From UBA10649 sp965278945 (GTDB lineage: Bacteria > Actinomycetota > Actinomycetes > S36-B12): DNA of 64,000 nucleotides. Below are positions 15,097-23,447 of this stretch, piece by piece. A program made the position numbers and the translations under genes. The first letter of the stretch is position 1; each line of letters opens with the position of its first letter. Below the pieces are notes generated by a model, which made no database searches, was not told the origin of the DNA, and saw only the letters and a list, made by a program, of their open reading frames with translations. The stretch covers positions 1,550,001 to 1,614,000 of the forward strand of contig OZ257128.1 in NCBI GenBank assembly GCA_965278945.1. The letters are read 5' to 3'.

Positions 15097-18000
15097 GTGG
15101 CGTTGAAGTACTTGGCCTCGGGGTGATGGGCGATGATCGCGCTCGTCGACTGCTCCGGGTGCAGCTGGAACTCCTCGGACAAGATCACGCCGATGCGCTC
15201 GGGCTTCAGGAGCTCCATGAGCTGGACCTGCTGCTCGAGGTCGGGGCAGGCCGGGTAGCCGAAGGAGTAGCGCGATCCGCGGTAGCCCTGCTTGGCGATC
15301 AGGTTGTCGATGTCTGGGCTGTCGAAATTCGCCAGTCCCAGCTCCTCGCGGATGCGCGCGTGCCAGTACTCGGCCAGCGCCTCGGTCAACTGGACCGATA
15401 GCCCGTGCAGCTCGAGGTAGTCCCGGTACGAGTCCGCCTCGAACAGCTTCGCCGTGGCCCGCGACGCCGCCTCGCCCATCGTGACGACGGTGAACGCGAC
15501 GACGTCGATCTCACCGGAGTCCTTCGGACGGAAGAAGTCCGACAGGCACAGGTGACGGTCGCGTCGCTGGCGCGGGAAGCTGAAGCGCGTGCGCTCCGAG
15601 CCGTCGTCGTTGAGCACGACGAGGTCGTCGCCCTCGGAGTAGCAGCCGAAGTACCCGTACGCGACCGCCGGCTCCATCATCGAGTCGGTCTGGATGCGAT
15701 CGAGCCACTGGCGCAGACGCGGGCGTCCCTCGGCCTCGACGAGCTCCTCGTAGGAGGCTCCCCCGCCTCGCGTCGGCTTCAGACCCCACTGTCCGAGGAA
15801 CAGCGCGCGCTCGTCGAGGTAGGGCACGTACTCCGCCAGCGACACTCCCTTGACCAGTCGATCGCCCATGAACGGCGCCGTGGGCACGGGCACGTCGATC
15901 GCGACGTCGGAGCGAGCGGGCATGTCCTCGAGCGCGGTGAGCGTCGGGCGCGCGGCAACGCTCTTCACGCGACGCGCGCGAAGCTCGGGCAGCACGGCGC
16001 CGGGCACGCCCCGCTTGACGGCCATCACCGCGTCCATGAGCCGCAGACCCTCGAAGGCATCGCGCGCGTAGCGAACCTCGCCGTCGTAGATCTCCGCGAG
16101 GTCCTGCTCGACGTACGCGCGCGTGAGCGCCGCGCCGCCGAGGACGACAGGGAACTTCTCGGACATCTTGCGGGCATTGAGCTCCTGGAGGTTCTCCTTC
16201 ATGATCACCGTGCTCTTGACGAGCAGGCCGCTCATGCCGATGACGTCCGCGCTGCTCGTCTCAGCGGCCTCGATGATCGCCGAGATCGGCTGCTTGATGC
16301 CGATGTTGACGACCGTGTAGCCGTTGTTACTCAGGATGATGTCGACGAGGTTCTTGCCGATGTCGTGGACATCGCCCTTGACGGTCGCGAGCACCATCGT
16401 GCCCTTGCCCGCCTCGTCGGTCTTCTCCATGTGCGGCTCAAGGTAGGCAACCGCGGTCTTCATCACCTCGGCGCTCTGCAGCACGAACGGCAGCTGCATC
16501 TCGCCGGACGCGAAGCGCTCGCCGACCACCTTCATGCCGGACAGGAGCGTGTCGTTGACAATCTCCAGCGCCGTCTTCTCCGTCAGAGCGTCATCGAGGT
16601 CGGGCTCCAGCCCGATTCGCTCGCCGTCGATGATGCGTCGTTCCAGCCGCTCGAACAGCGGAAGGCCGGCCAGTTCCTCGGCCCGCGACTCGGACAGGTT
16701 TCGCGCCTCGACGCCCTCGAACAGCTGCAGGAACTTCTGCAGCGGGTCGTACAGGGTGTTGCCGTCGGCATCGAATGTCCTGCGGTCGTAGACGAGATCG
16801 AGCGCGGTCTCACGCTGGTCGTCGGCGATCCTCGACATCGGCAGGATCTTCGAGGCATGCACGATCGCCGACGTGAGTCCGGCGGCGATGCACTCGTTGA
16901 GGAACACCGAGTTGAGAACCTGACGCGCAGCAGGGTTCAGTCCGAAGGACACGTTCGACAGGCCGAGGGTGGTCTGCACCTGGGGATGCAGCGCCTTGAG
17001 CTCGCGGATCGCGTCGATCGTGGCGACGCCGTCGCCGCGTGTCTCCTCCTGGCCGGTAGCGATCGGGAAGGTCAGCGTGTCGACGAAGATGTCCCCGACG
17101 TCCATTCCCCAGTTCTCGGTGAGGTCGCGGATCAGCCGGTCGGCCACCCGGACCTTCCACTCCGTGGTGCGGGCCTGCCCTTCCTCGTCGATCGTCAGCG
17201 CGACAACGGCGGCGCCGTGCTCGCGGATGACGGGCATGATCTTGCGCATGCGCGAGTCCGGTCCGTCGCCGTCCTCGTAGTTGACCGAGTTGATGACCGC
17301 GCGACCACCGAGCATTTCCAGGCCCGCGGTGAGGACAGCCGGCTCCGTGGAGTCGAGCACGATCGGCAGCGTCGACGCGGTGGCGAAGCGACCGGCCAGC
17401 TCGCGCATGTCGGCGACACCGTCGCGTCCGACGTAGTCGATGCAGAGGTCGAGCAGGTGCGCGCCGTCGCGGATCTGGTTGCGCGCTATCTCTATGCAGT
17501 CGTCCCAGCGCTTCTCGAGCATCGCGTCGCGGAACGCGCGAGAGCCGACCGCGTTCGTGCGCTCGCCGATCGACAGGAACGAGGTGTCCTGGCGGAACGG
17601 CACCGACTGGTACAGCGAGGCCGCCGACGGTTCATTGCGTGCGTCGCGCTGCTTGACCTCGCGACCGCGCACGCGATCGACGACATGACGCAGGTGCTCA
17701 GGCGTGGTGCCGCAGCACCCACCCACGAGGGACAGCCCGAAGTCGCGCGTGAAGGTGTCGTGCGCGTCGGCAAGCTCCTCGGGCGTCAGCGGGTAGTACG
17801 CGCCGTCGGACGTGAGGATCGGCAGCCCCGCGTTGGGCATGGCCGAGACACCTATCGACGCCGTTCGCGCGAGCGTGCGCAGGTGCTCGCTCATCTCTGC
17901 CGGGCCGGTCGCGCAGTTCAGGCCGATCATGTCGATGCCCAGTGGGGCGAGCGCGGTCAGCGCTGCGCCGATCTCGGTGCCCAGGAGCATCGTCCCGGTG

Positions 18001-18614
18001 GTCTCGACGGTGACCTGCGCAAGGAGCGGGAGCTCCATCCCGGACTCGCTGAGCGCACGCCGGGCGCCGATGATGGCGGCCTTCGCCTGCAGCAGGTCCT
18101 GGGCGGTTTCGATGAGGATCGCGTCGGCGCCGCCGGCGATGAGGCCCGCGACCTCCTCCTGGTACGCATCGCGCAGCAGCGCGAAGGGCGCGTGGCCCAG
18201 GCTCGGCAGCTTCGTGCCAGGACCGACCGAGCCGATGACCCAGCGCGGGCGGTCCGGAGTCGACCACGAGTCGGCGCTGCGTCGAGCGATGACCGCGGCA
18301 GCCTCGGACAGCTCGTAGATCCGGTCCTCGATGCCGTACTCGCCGAGGTTGGCGTAGTTGGCGCCGAAGGTGTTGGTCTCGACACAGTCGACGCCGACCT
18401 CGAAGTACGCGTCGTGAACGCTCTGCACGAGCTCGGGGCGCGTGACGCTGAGGATCTCGTTGCAGCCCTCATGGCCCTGGAAGTCATCGAGTGTCGGGTC
18501 GGCGGCCTGCAGCATCGTCCCCATCGCTCCGTCAGCAACGACGACGCGCGTGGAGAGCGCCTCGCGCAATGAGCCGGGACCGTTGACTGGGTGCGTGCTG
18601 ACTGTGCTTGCCAT
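15093..18614 (-). CDS. metH: Cobalamin-dependent methionine synthase MetH
   Basis: Transfers methyl from 5-methyltetrahydrofolate through cobalamin to homocysteine. All four modules are present in 1173 aa: homocysteine-binding barrel (about 15-320, zinc ligands in NCATGP and GGCCGTTPEHL), pterin-binding barrel (about 345-600, NAVGSRAFRDAML), B12 cap and Rossmann domain (about 650-880; TVKGDVHDIGKN holds the cobalt-ligating His), and the AdoMet activation domain (about 920-1173). The downstream HAD gene overlaps by four bases. No cobalamin riboswitch fits in the 58-base upstream gap. A vitamin B12 supply is implied. Confidence 0.97.
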   Translation of the reverse strand: MASTVSTHPVNGPGSLREALSTRVVVADGAMGTMLQAADPTLDDFQGHEGCNEILSVTRPELVQSVHDAYFEVGVDCVETNTFGANYANLGEYGIEDRIYELSEAAAVIARRSADSWSTPDRPRWVIGSVGPGTKLPSLGHAPFALLRDAYQEEVAGLIAGGADAILIETAQDLLQAKAAIIGARRALSESGMELPLLAQVTVETTGTMLLGTEIGAALTALAPLGIDMIGLNCATGPAEMSEHLRTLARTASIGVSAMPNAGLPILTSDGAYYPLTPEELADAHDTFTRDFGLSLVGGCCGTTPEHLRHVVDRVRGREVKQRDARNEPSAASLYQSVPFRQDTSFLSIGERTNAVGSRAFRDAMLEKRWDDCIEIARNQIRDGAHLLDLCIDYVGRDGVADMRELAGRFATASTLPIVLDSTEPAVLTAGLEMLGGRAVINSVNYEDGDGPDSRMRKIMPVIREHGAAVVALTIDEEGQARTTEWKVRVADRLIRDLTENWGMDVGDIFVDTLTFPIATGQEETRGDGVATIDAIRELKALHPQVQTTLGLSNVSFGLNPAARQVLNSVFLNECIAAGLTSAIVHASKILPMSRIADDQRETALDLVYDRRTFDADGNTLYDPLQKFLQLFEGVEARNLSESRAEELAGLPLFERLERRIIDGERIGLEPDLDDALTEKTALEIVNDTLLSGMKVVGERFASGEMQLPFVLQSAEVMKTAVAYLEPHMEKTDEAGKGTMVLATVKGDVHDIGKNLVDIILSNNGYTVVNIGIKQPISAIIEAAETSSADVIGMSGLLVKSTVIMKENLQELNARKMSEKFPVVLGGAALTRAYVEQDLAEIYDGEVRYARDAFEGLRLMDAVMAVKRGVPGAVLPELRARRVKSVAARPTLTALEDMPARSDVAIDVPVPTAPFMGDRLVKGVSLAEYVPYLDERALFLGQWGLKPTRGGGASYEELVEAEGRPRLRQWLDRIQTDSMMEPAVAYGYFGCYSEGDDLVVLNDDGSERTRFSFPRQRRDRHLCLSDFFRPKDSGEIDVVAFTVVTMGEAASRATAKLFEADSYRDYLELHGLSVQLTEALAEYWHARIREELGLANFDSPDIDNLIAKQGYRGSRYSFGYPACPDLEQQVQLMELLKPERIGVILSEEFQLHPEQSTSAIIAHHPEAKYFNAT

Positions 18615-18660
18615 AGTCGCGCAAGTCTACCGACCCGCCGAGGGCGATTTCGGAACGCAC

Positions 18661-18666
18661 TACGGT
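18661..18666 (+). promoter_or_regulatory. -10 element of alpha/beta hydrolase gene, leaderless
   Basis: TACGGT with six bases (GACGAC) before the ATG at 18673; this fixes the start, since the open frame continues upstream into metH antisense. Confidence 0.5.
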
Positions 18667-18672
18667 GACGAC

Positions 18673-19587
18673 ATGTCGGAGTCGGCGGAGTTTGTCGAGG
18701 TCGTCATCGCGGACGACGTGAGGCTCGCCCTCACGCTCTACGGACCGCAGGACCCTGACGCCACTCCCCTTCTTCTCTTGCACGGACTGAGCCAGCAGCG
18801 CTTCTTCTGGGGTCCGGTCATCGACCGGCTCGCATCGCGGCCGGTCGCCGCGCTCGACCAGCGCGGCCACGGCGACTCGGATACTGCGCTGTCCGCCGAC
18901 TACTCGATCGACACCTGCGCGCGTGACGTGCTCGCCACCCTCGACCGGCTGGGCTGGTCGCGCGCGATCATCGCGGGCCATTCCTGGGGAGCCTGGGTTG
19001 CCGTGCGGGCCGCTGCACTTGATCCCGCACGGGCCGCCGCGCTCGCGCTGATCGACGGCGGACTGTGGTCCGTCGGGGGCGATGCCGATCGCGAGGAGAT
19101 CCGTCGTCGCCTTCGTCCGCCGGATCTGGGCATCCCCGCAGACCAGTTGTGGGAGATGCTGCGCGGCAGCTCGCTGGCCCCGTACTGGAACCCGCAGGTG
19201 CAGGCCGCGCTCGCTCCGACCTTCGCGACCGCTGCTGACGGAACCGTGCGCACGCGCATCGGTGTCGACCGGCACATGCGTGTTCTCGACGGACTGCTCG
19301 ATGCCGACACTGCGACAGACCTCGCCGCATGCGCCCGCGCCGGCACTCCGATCTGGGCCGCGCTGGCCGTGGCGGACGGCGAATCGTCGTCATCGCCGCG
19401 AGACGTCGAGGTCAACGCGTCCGCCACGAACGCGAACCTGCGCGTACACCGGTGGCCCGGGGCGCTCCACGACGTACCCTTGCAGTGGCCCGCCCTCGTG
19501 GCAGGCTTCATCGACTCCCTGGTCGACGAGATTGACGGTGCACAGCACCGACGTGGGGCTTCGGCCCCGGTAGGAGGCACGGCGTGA
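18673..19587 (+). CDS. Alpha/beta-fold hydrolase
   Basis: Serine hydrolase of 304 aa. The oxyanion HG motif is in LLLLHGLSQQRFF, the strand-4 loop is DQRGHGDSD, and the nucleophile elbow AGHSWGAWVA places the catalytic Ser at 104; the likely His is in ALHDVPLQWP near the C-terminus. The start follows a TACGGT-N6-ATG leaderless element. Its stop overlaps the GTG of the PAC2 gene (GTGA), so the two are translated together. Substrate cannot be told; esterase, lipase-like and haloperoxidase-like members share this fold. Confidence 0.88.
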   Translation: MSESAEFVEVVIADDVRLALTLYGPQDPDATPLLLLHGLSQQRFFWGPVIDRLASRPVAALDQRGHGDSDTALSADYSIDTCARDVLATLDRLGWSRAIIAGHSWGAWVAVRAAALDPARAAALALIDGGLWSVGGDADREEIRRRLRPPDLGIPADQLWEMLRGSSLAPYWNPQVQAALAPTFATAADGTVRTRIGVDRHMRVLDGLLDADTATDLAACARAGTPIWAALAVADGESSSSPRDVEVNASATNANLRVHRWPGALHDVPLQWPALVAGFIDSLVDEIDGAQHRRGASAPVGGTA

Positions 19588-20435
19588 TCGAGCTTGACGA
19601 GTTCCCCACGCTCGTCGATCCGGTGCTCATCGCCGCATTCGAGGGCTGGAATGACGCTGGCGACTCCGCGTCGGGTGCCATCGCGCACCTTCGCGAGGTC
19701 TGGGACGCGCAGCCTCTCGCGGATCTCGACTCCGAGGACTACTACGACTACCAGGTCAATCGCCCGCACATCAGCGTCGACGAGACCGGCGTCCGCAGCC
19801 TGACGTGGCCCGCGACGCGCATCTACATCGCGCGCGTGCCGCTGTACCCGCGCGACATCGTCCTGGTTCAGGGCATCGAGCCGAACATGAAGTGGCAGCA
19901 GTTCGTCCGCGAGATCCTCGGCCTCGCCGCCGAGCTCGAGGTGTCGCTCGTCATCACTCTCGGCGCGCTGCTCTCGGACATCCCGCACACGCGGCCAGTC
20001 CCGGTTACCGGGACGACGTCGGACGCGTCCATCGGCGCCGATCTGGACCTGGAGCCGTCGACCTACGAAGGACCGACGGGCATCGTCGGCGTCCTGCAGG
20101 ATGCGTGCGGACGCTTTGGCATGACGTCGATCTCGCTGTGGGCCGCGGTCCCGCACTACGTCGCGCAGCCGCCGTGCCCGAAGGCGACGCTCTCGCTCGT
20201 CCGTCGCATCGAGGACATCCTCGACATGCCGGTGCCGCTCGGCGATCTCGTCGACGAGGCGCGCGCATGGGAGATCGGCGTCGACGAGCTCGCCGCCGAG
20301 GACGAGGAAGTCGCGGACTACGTCAAGCAGCTCGAGGAAGCGCGCGACGCCACCGATCTTCCCGAGGCCAGCGGCGAGGCGATCGCCCGCGAGTTCGAGC
20401 GCTACCTGCGCCGCCGCGGGGCCGACGACCGATAG
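19584..20435 (+). CDS. PAC2-family protein (proteasome-assembly-chaperone-like)
   Basis: PAC2-domain protein, 283 aa. Family features include the start LVDPVLIAAFEGWNDAGDSAS, the VQGIEPNMKWQQF segment, and ITLGALLSDIPHTRPVPVTG. The C-terminus is acidic and helical. The GTG start overlaps the upstream hydrolase stop. The eukaryotic PAC2 members assemble 20S proteasomes, but the function of bacterial ones is not established; this genome does encode a proteasome about 10 kb away. Family call is firm, function open. Confidence 0.9.
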   Translation: MIELDEFPTLVDPVLIAAFEGWNDAGDSASGAIAHLREVWDAQPLADLDSEDYYDYQVNRPHISVDETGVRSLTWPATRIYIARVPLYPRDIVLVQGIEPNMKWQQFVREILGLAAELEVSLVITLGALLSDIPHTRPVPVTGTTSDASIGADLDLEPSTYEGPTGIVGVLQDACGRFGMTSISLWAAVPHYVAQPPCPKATLSLVRRIEDILDMPVPLGDLVDEARAWEIGVDELAAEDEEVADYVKQLEEARDATDLPEASGEAIAREFERYLRRRGADDR

Positions 20436-20438
20436 AGC

Positions 20439-20508
20439 GGTCGCCGAGGACGAAGTCTCCCGAGGGCTTAAGGGACTGTCCCGAGAGAGACTTCGTCCGA
20501 GAGCGACC
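20439..20508. terminator. Bidirectional hairpin between PAC2 gene and pgi
   Basis: Perfect 12-bp core arms at 20448-20459 (GGACGAAGTCTC) and 20487-20498, with outer arms GGTCG (20439) and CGACC (to 20508) and interrupted pairing between. It fills the 72-base gap between convergent stops, so it probably serves both genes. No U-run. Confidence 0.6.
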
Positions 20509-22142
20509 TACCGCAGCGACAGGTACAACTCCACAGACACCTTCGTCGGAGCATCGAGCGCCGCGTCGTCGGCAGTGCCGTTGCGCAGATCGCCGAGGAT
20601 GCCCATCGCGACCTTCTTGCCCAGCTCGACTCCCCACTGGTCGAACGAGTCGATCCCCCAGATCGCGCCTTGAACGAAGACGCTGTGCTCGTACAGGGCA
20701 ATCAGGGCGCCCAGTGAGAATGGCGTCAGAGCCTCGACGGTCATGATCGTCACCGGCCGGTTGCCGGGCATCACCTTCGCCTCGACCAACTCGGGCGGCG
20801 TACCGTCCGCCGCGACTTCCGCAGCGGTCCGTCCCATCGACAGCACCGATGCCTGCGCAAGCGCGTTCGCGACCAACATGTCCTGCTGATCGGTCAGCGG
20901 GTTGTCGCTGCGCGCGATGACGATGATGTCGCACGCGACAGTGCTCGTGCCCTGGTGCAGCATTTGGTAGAAGGAGTGCTGGCCGTTCGTGCCCGGCTCG
21001 CCCCAGAAGATCGCGCCAGTCGAGTAGTCCACGCGCGCGCCGTCGAGTCGCACGGACTTGCCATTGCTCTCCATCGTGAGCTGCTGCAGGTAAGCCGGGA
21101 AGCGCGACATGTACTCCGAGTAGGGCAGCACGGCAGTGGTCTCGACGTCGAGGAAGTTCCGGTTCCACACGCCGAGCAGGCCCATCAGCAACGGCACGTT
21201 CTCCGCGGCCGGGGCCGTCAGGAAGTGCTCGTCCATCGCGTGGAACCCCGCGAGCATGTCGGCGAAGCCGTCGGCACCGATCGCGATCATCGTGCTCAGG
21301 CCGATCGACGAGTCCATCGAGTAGCGACCGCCGACCCAGTCCCAGAAGCCGAACATGTTCGCGGTGTCGATGCCGAACGCACTGACCTTCTCCTCGGCGG
21401 TCGAGACAGCGACGAAGTGCTTGCTCACCGCGTCGTCGCCGAGGGCGGCCGTGATCCATGACCGTGCGGCCGTCGCGTTGGTCAGCGTCTCGAGCGTTCC
21501 GAAGGTCTTCGACGCGACGATGAACAAGGTCGTGGCCGGGTCCAGATCGCGGATCGCCTCGCTCATGTCCGTCGGGTCGACGTTGGAGACGAAGCGGAAC
21601 GTGATGCTGCGATCGCTGTAGTGGCGCAGCGCCAGGTAGGCCATGGCCGGGCCGAGGTCCGAGCCGCCGATGCCGATGTTGATGACTGCGGTGATCTTCT
21701 TCCCCGTTGCCCCGACCCAGGCACCCGAGCGGACCGACTCCGCGAAGACGCCCATCCGGTCGAGCACCTCGTGCACCTCTGCCGTGACGTCCTCGCCGTC
21801 GACGGTCAGCGGCGAGTCAGCCGGGCGCCGGAGCGCGGTGTGAAGCACGGCTCGGTCCTCGGTGACGTTGATGTGCACCCCGGCGAACATCGCATCGCGG
21901 CGGGCCAGCACTCCGCGCTCGTCCGCGAGCGAGTGCAACGTCGCGAGGATCTCCGGCGTCACGCGCTGCCGCGAGGCATCGAAGTGCACCCCGGCCGCGA
22001 CGTGCGTCATGGTCGCGGGGCGAGTCGGGTCCGCGTCGTTCAGGTCGCGGATCGTCGTGCCTGCCTGCGCCTTCGCGTGCTCCTGCAGCGCCGCCCATGC
22101 GGCCGTGTCGGTCGGGTTGCTCGATGTCGGACTGTTCGTCAT
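20508..22142 (-). CDS. pgi: Glucose-6-phosphate isomerase
   Basis: Interconverts glucose 6-phosphate and fructose 6-phosphate. At 544 aa it is full length. Sugar-phosphate motifs are visible: VINIGIGGSDLGPAMAYLAL (about 150-170), SKTFGTLETLTN, and EPGTNGQHSFYQMLHQGT with the catalytic Glu-His region near 355-372; the Lys-bearing segment near the end is DSFDQWGVELGKKVA. It is divergent from gnd, so the two genes at the glycolysis/pentose-phosphate branch share a 55-base intergenic region. Confidence 0.97.
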   Translation of the reverse strand: MTNSPTSSNPTDTAAWAALQEHAKAQAGTTIRDLNDADPTRPATMTHVAAGVHFDASRQRVTPEILATLHSLADERGVLARRDAMFAGVHINVTEDRAVLHTALRRPADSPLTVDGEDVTAEVHEVLDRMGVFAESVRSGAWVGATGKKITAVINIGIGGSDLGPAMAYLALRHYSDRSITFRFVSNVDPTDMSEAIRDLDPATTLFIVASKTFGTLETLTNATAARSWITAALGDDAVSKHFVAVSTAEEKVSAFGIDTANMFGFWDWVGGRYSMDSSIGLSTMIAIGADGFADMLAGFHAMDEHFLTAPAAENVPLLMGLLGVWNRNFLDVETTAVLPYSEYMSRFPAYLQQLTMESNGKSVRLDGARVDYSTGAIFWGEPGTNGQHSFYQMLHQGTSTVACDIIVIARSDNPLTDQQDMLVANALAQASVLSMGRTAAEVAADGTPPELVEAKVMPGNRPVTIMTVEALTPFSLGALIALYEHSVFVQGAIWGIDSFDQWGVELGKKVAMGILGDLRNGTADDAALDAPTKVSVELYLSLR

Positions 22143-22158
22143 GGGGTCACCATTCCAC

Positions 22159-22164
22159 TAGCGT
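22159..22164 (+). promoter_or_regulatory. -10 element of gnd (short leader)
   Basis: TAGCGT; a start near 22171 would give a leader of about 27 bases with AGAAGGAG before the ATG at 22198. This makes the GTG at 22165, which directly abuts the hexamer, an unlikely start. Confidence 0.4.
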
Positions 22165-22197
22165 GTGAACCCCGTCGCAGAAGGAGCCCAAGTCGTC

Positions 22198-23247
22198 ATG
22201 AATTCACCGGCAACAGAGCACAAGAGTCCGCGTGTGACCATCGGCATGGTCGGTCTCGGACGGATGGGCGCGAACCTCGTACGACGGGCCATGGCTGACG
22301 GGCATTCGGCGGTCGTCTACGACCCGCAGGCCGCGGCGGTCACCGAGCTTGCCGGAGAGGGCGCCACGGGTGCGTCGTCACTCGCCGAGTTCGTCGCCGC
22401 CCTGCCGGTTCCGCGCTCCGTGTGGGTCATGGTGCCTGCAGGCCACATCACCGAGGGCGTCGTCACCGAGCTCATCGGACTGCTCGAGTCGGGCGACTGC
22501 CTGATCGACGGAGGCAACTCCTACTACCGCGACGACATGCGCCGCGGTGAGCTCGCTGCCGCGAAGGGCATCGACTACCTCGACGTGGGCACGTCGGGCG
22601 GCGTGTGGGGCAAGGACCGCGGATTCTGCCTGATGATCGGCGGCGCCGATCGTGCGGTCGATCGACTGACCGGGCTGTGGGACACCATCGCGCCCGGCGT
22701 CGACTCGGCGCCGCGCACGCCAGGACGCAGCGGCGACCCGACTCCCGAGGAGCGCGGCTGGCTGCACTGCGGGCCTTCGGGCGCCGGCCACTTCGTCAAG
22801 ATGGTCCACAACGGCATCGAGTACGGGCTGATGGCCGCGTACGCCGAGGGACTCAACGTCCTCAAGCACGCGAACGCCGGCAAGGTCGCGCGCGACGCGG
22901 ACGCCGAGACCGCGCCGATGACCGATCCGCAGTACTACCAGTTCGACCTGGACCTGCCGGCCATCACCGAGGTGTGGCGTCGAGGCAGCGTCGTCGGATC
23001 GTGGCTGCTCGACCTCACCGCTTCGGCGATGCATGCCTCCCCCGACCTCGCGGAGTTCACCGGCCGGGTCTCGGACTCCGGCGAGGGCCGTTGGACCGCG
23101 ATCGCGGCGATCGAGGAGGGCGTGCCCACACCCGTGCTCAGCGCGTCGCTCTTCGAGCGTTTCGAGTCCCAGGGCACCGGAATCTTCGCCGGTCAGATCC
23201 TCAGCGCGATGCGCAAGGAGTTCGGCGGCCACGACGAGAAGAAGTGA
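22198..23247 (+). CDS. gnd: 6-phosphogluconate dehydrogenase (decarboxylating), short form
   Basis: Oxidises 6-phosphogluconate to ribulose 5-phosphate. N-terminal Rossmann motif TIGMVGLGRMGANLVRRAM (residues about 13-31), substrate loop DGGNSYYRDDMRR, and HCGPSGAGHFVKMVHNGIEYG with catalytic Lys near 190. The length of 349 aa is that of the short, usually NAD-dependent GndA-like class rather than the 470-aa NADP enzyme. An AGAAGGAG ribosome site 11 bases upstream selects the ATG. An intergenic palindromic repeat follows the stop. Confidence 0.95.
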   Translation: MNSPATEHKSPRVTIGMVGLGRMGANLVRRAMADGHSAVVYDPQAAAVTELAGEGATGASSLAEFVAALPVPRSVWVMVPAGHITEGVVTELIGLLESGDCLIDGGNSYYRDDMRRGELAAAKGIDYLDVGTSGGVWGKDRGFCLMIGGADRAVDRLTGLWDTIAPGVDSAPRTPGRSGDPTPEERGWLHCGPSGAGHFVKMVHNGIEYGLMAAYAEGLNVLKHANAGKVARDADAETAPMTDPQYYQFDLDLPAITEVWRRGSVVGSWLLDLTASAMHASPDLAEFTGRVSDSGEGRWTAIAAIEEGVPTPVLSASLFERFESQGTGIFAGQILSAMRKEFGGHDEKK

Positions 23248-23249
23248 GA

Positions 23250-23405
23250 TTTGAACCGCCTCCCGGGTCAAATCCGCAGAACCGGCCGCTAAACGGCCTC
23301 CAAACCCCGATTGACCCGGGGCGGTTCAAATCCGCAGAACTAGCCCCGGAACGGCCACCAAACCCGGATTTGACCCGGGAGGCGGTTCAAATCCTCAGAA
23401 CGGGC
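23250..23405. repeat. Composite inverted and tandem repeat downstream of gnd
   Basis: A perfect 26-bp inverted repeat (23250-23275 against 23366-23391, core GACCCGGGAGGCGGTTCAAA) encloses two tandem units of about 60 bp that share TCAAATCCGCAGAAC and AACGGCC-CCAAACCC segments (about 23269-23327 and 23327-23388), with a partial third to 23405. Each unit holds GCGGTTCAAATCC, which resembles a tRNA T-arm. It lies between convergent gnd and mshC. Function unknown; termination is plausible. Confidence 0.85.
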
Positions 23406-23447
23406 ACGGACCCGGGACGTGGGTCGACGGGGCGTCAGAGCAGGACG

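Noticed and set aside
15405..18572. Very long open frame (over 1000 codons) on the plus strand opposite metH
   Set aside because: High-GC shadow of the metH coding strand: the product is rich in Arg, Leu, Asp and Val in the style of mirrored codons, has no recognisable domain, and metH on the other strand is complete and certain.
18615..18672. Cobalamin or SAM riboswitch before metH
   Set aside because: The gap is 58 bases, shared with a divergent gene; too short and no consensus box.
23250..23405. Possible tRNA or tRNA pseudogene downstream of gnd
   Set aside because: Only T-arm-like segments exist; no acceptor stem, D-arm or anticodon arm can be formed. Kept as a repeat.
23250..23405. CRISPR array
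   Set aside because: Only two to three imperfect approximately 60-bp units without unique spacers of regular length and no cas genes nearby.
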